A DNA stretch of 7,235 bases from Gammaproteobacteria bacterium (GTDB taxonomy: Bacteria; Pseudomonadota; Gammaproteobacteria; Porifericomitales; Porifericomitaceae): NCBI GenBank assembly GCA_028817255.1, contig JAPPQA010000180.1, positions 1 to 7,235 of the forward strand, in the 5' to 3' direction. The notes beneath the pieces were generated by a model. The model ran no database searches. It was not told the DNA's origin and saw only the letters and a list, made by a program, of their open reading frames with translations. This document shows, piece after piece, positions 6,568 to 7,235 of the stretch. The position numbers and the translations under genes are program-made. The number at the start of each line of letters is the position of its first letter. The stretch's first letter is position 1.

Positions 6568-6596
6568 GGCTGCCCCGGGGATCGCCCGGGGCAGCC
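6568..6596. promoter_or_regulatory. Strong hairpin between phaP and phaE, likely attenuator or mRNA-processing element
   Basis: A perfect 12-bp stem (GGCTGCCCCGGG and its complement) encloses a 5-nt loop, in the 81-bp gap between the phasin stop and the phaE start. No T-run follows, so complete termination is unlikely. Its place suggests partial termination or 3'-end protection, which would make phasin transcripts more abundant than synthase transcripts. It ends 12 nt before the phaE start and may also limit phaE translation. Confidence 0.65.
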
Positions 6597-6636
6597 CCAT
6601 GCGAATGGCACAGACAAAAGGTCGCCCTACTCAGGC

Positions 6637-7044
6637 TTAGGCGGCGGAGGCAGACGCCTTGCGGGCGCCTGCGGAACGCTTGCCGCTGGCAGAGCCCGGC
6701 GCCTTGAAGTTCTCGGCGGTCTTAGCCATCGAGTCCTCCAGCCAGCTCATCAGCTCGTCACGGGTATCGCCCAGGGTGTCGGCGGTCTCGCGCGCCAGGC
6801 TCAACAGCTTGTTGCTGTAGGTGGCGGCCAACTCCGATTCGGCGGCCAGCAGATCCTTGTAGTCGGTCTTGCCGCTCAGTAGCTTCAGTTGCTCGGAACC
6901 GCCCTCGATCCCAAGCGCCGCCAGATTGAGCTGCAGGTCAGTCATCCGGCGCACCAGCTCGGCGTTGATGTTGCTCAACTGCCGCCAAGACTGATACAGG
7001 TCCTGATTGTTCCGGTTCCACTGTTCGTTCATCTTCTCGTCCAT
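6637..7044 (-). CDS. phaP: Phasin-family PHA granule-associated protein
   Basis: This is a 135-residue, largely helical amphipathic protein without cysteine, signal peptide or membrane segment. Residues about 10-105 (including LYQSWRQLSNINAELVRRM, DYKDLLAAESELAATYSNKL and TADTLGDTRDELMSWLEDSM) follow the phasin pattern. The end is a flexible Ala/Ser/Lys/Gly-rich tail, as in many phasins. Phasins coat PHA granules, set granule size and number, and keep other proteins off the polymer. The ribosome site GGAGG (7054-7058) directly abuts an in-frame ATG at 7053 but is 9 nt before the ATG at 7044, so I chose 7044; using 7053 would add three residues. It is the first gene of the phaP-phaE-phaC unit, next to a strong promoter. 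Assignment rests on pattern and context. Confidence 0.88.
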   Translation of the reverse strand: MDEKMNEQWNRNNQDLYQSWRQLSNINAELVRRMTDLQLNLAALGIEGGSEQLKLLSGKTDYKDLLAAESELAATYSNKLLSLARETADTLGDTRDELMSWLEDSMAKTAENFKAPGSASGKRSAGARKASASAA

Positions 7045-7091
7045 TGTCGTCATCCTCCGTCGCTTCGAACTTACAAGGTAATATTGCGTGC

Positions 7092-7108
7092 TTGTTGCAC
7101 TGCAACAA
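7092..7108. promoter_or_regulatory. Perfect palindromic operator at the phaP start site, candidate PhaR-type site
   Basis: TTGTTGCACTGCAACAA has 8-bp arms around one central base. It touches the -10 element and covers the expected transcription start (about 7101), an ideal position for repression. PhaR repressors of phasin genes recognise TGC/GCA-rich symmetric sites and let go when PHA is present. That a PhaR acts here is inferred from the neighbouring genes; no regulator gene lies in the window. Confidence 0.7.
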
Positions 7109-7136
7109 ATATAGGGTCAGCCGAAGCGATTGTCAA
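7108..7136 (-). promoter_or_regulatory. Sigma70-type promoter of the phaP-phaE-phaC operon
   Basis: On the minus strand, -35 TTGACA (7131-7136, perfect consensus) and -10 TATATT (7108-7113, one mismatch) are separated by exactly 17 bp. The expected start near 7101 gives a leader of about 57 nt ending in the GGAGG ribosome site of the phasin gene. Confidence 0.85.
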
Positions 7137-7183
7137 GCCCTTGGAGGGAACCACAAGCCGTTACGCAATCGAGGACAAGAAAA

Positions 7184-7235
7184 GCGGCTCATATGCATCA
7201 CTCCCCCCTTGAGGGGGAGTCGGCAAGACGAGGGC
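7184..7235 (+). repeat. Palindromic repeat unit 4 (plus orientation, runs off the edge)
   Basis: This 52-bp stretch matches the reverse complement of 4207-4258 at 48 positions. It contains the hairpin CTCCCCCCTTGAGGGGGAG and ends in TCGGCAAGACGAGGGC at the window edge, where the other copy continues for 28 bp more. It lies 47 bp upstream of the phaP -35 box and points away from the operon, as unit 3 does at the other end. Confidence 0.75.

Noticed and set aside
6553..6600. Upstream phaE start at 6600
   Set aside because: The added 15 residues are encoded by the 12-bp-stem hairpin, no ribosome site precedes that ATG, and the downstream ATG gives a family-like N-terminus.
6058..6882. 274-residue open frame on the plus strand
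   Set aside because: It is antisense to phaE and phaP, and its Pro/Gly/Arg composition mirrors the phaE repeat region.

Overview
The window has two parts, with every recognisable gene on the minus strand. The right part (about 4.2-7.2 kb, GC-rich) is a complete class III polyhydroxyalkanoate (PHA) operon, read phaP -> phaE -> phaC. The left part (1 to about 3.9 kb, visibly less GC-rich) is an accessory segment: a truncated recA 5' end, a hicB-hicA toxin-antitoxin pair and a long SNF2/RapA-type helicase that runs off the left edge. The two-subunit PhaE/PhaC synthase, whose PhaC closely resembles the purple sulfur bacterial enzyme, and a Gammaproteobacteria-like RecA N-terminus suggest a gammaproteobacterium. 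This is inferred from protein resemblance alone.

Layout from right to left, in transcription order: a palindromic repeat copy (7184-7235, continuing past the edge); a strong sigma70-type promoter (TTGACA, 17 bp, TATATT) with a perfect 17-bp palindrome at the expected start site; a phasin gene; a 12-bp-stem hairpin; phaE with an unusual Gly/Pro/Trp/Asn-rich repeat; phaC with an intact Cys-Asp-His triad; a hairpin directly after the phaC stop; a roughly 300-bp cluster of GC-rich palindromic repeats; a recA fragment cut after about 50 codons; hicB and hicA overlapping by 4 bp; a 179-bp gap; and the helicase (at least 997 residues).

The PHA genes form one functional unit: PhaC and PhaE make the active synthase, and the phasin coats the granule and is probably controlled by a PHA-responsive repressor at the palindrome. 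The repeat copies at 4207-4258 and 7184-7235 are inverted relative to each other and bracket the operon.

The left part looks like an accessory or defence-type insertion next to a broken recA copy. Whether the helicase belongs to a multi-gene defence system depends on genes beyond the left edge. I found no CRISPR array, tRNA, rRNA, transposase or integrase. The most notable points are the recA fragment at the junction, the hicBA-helicase association, the repeat family with paired base changes, and the PhaE repeat domain.
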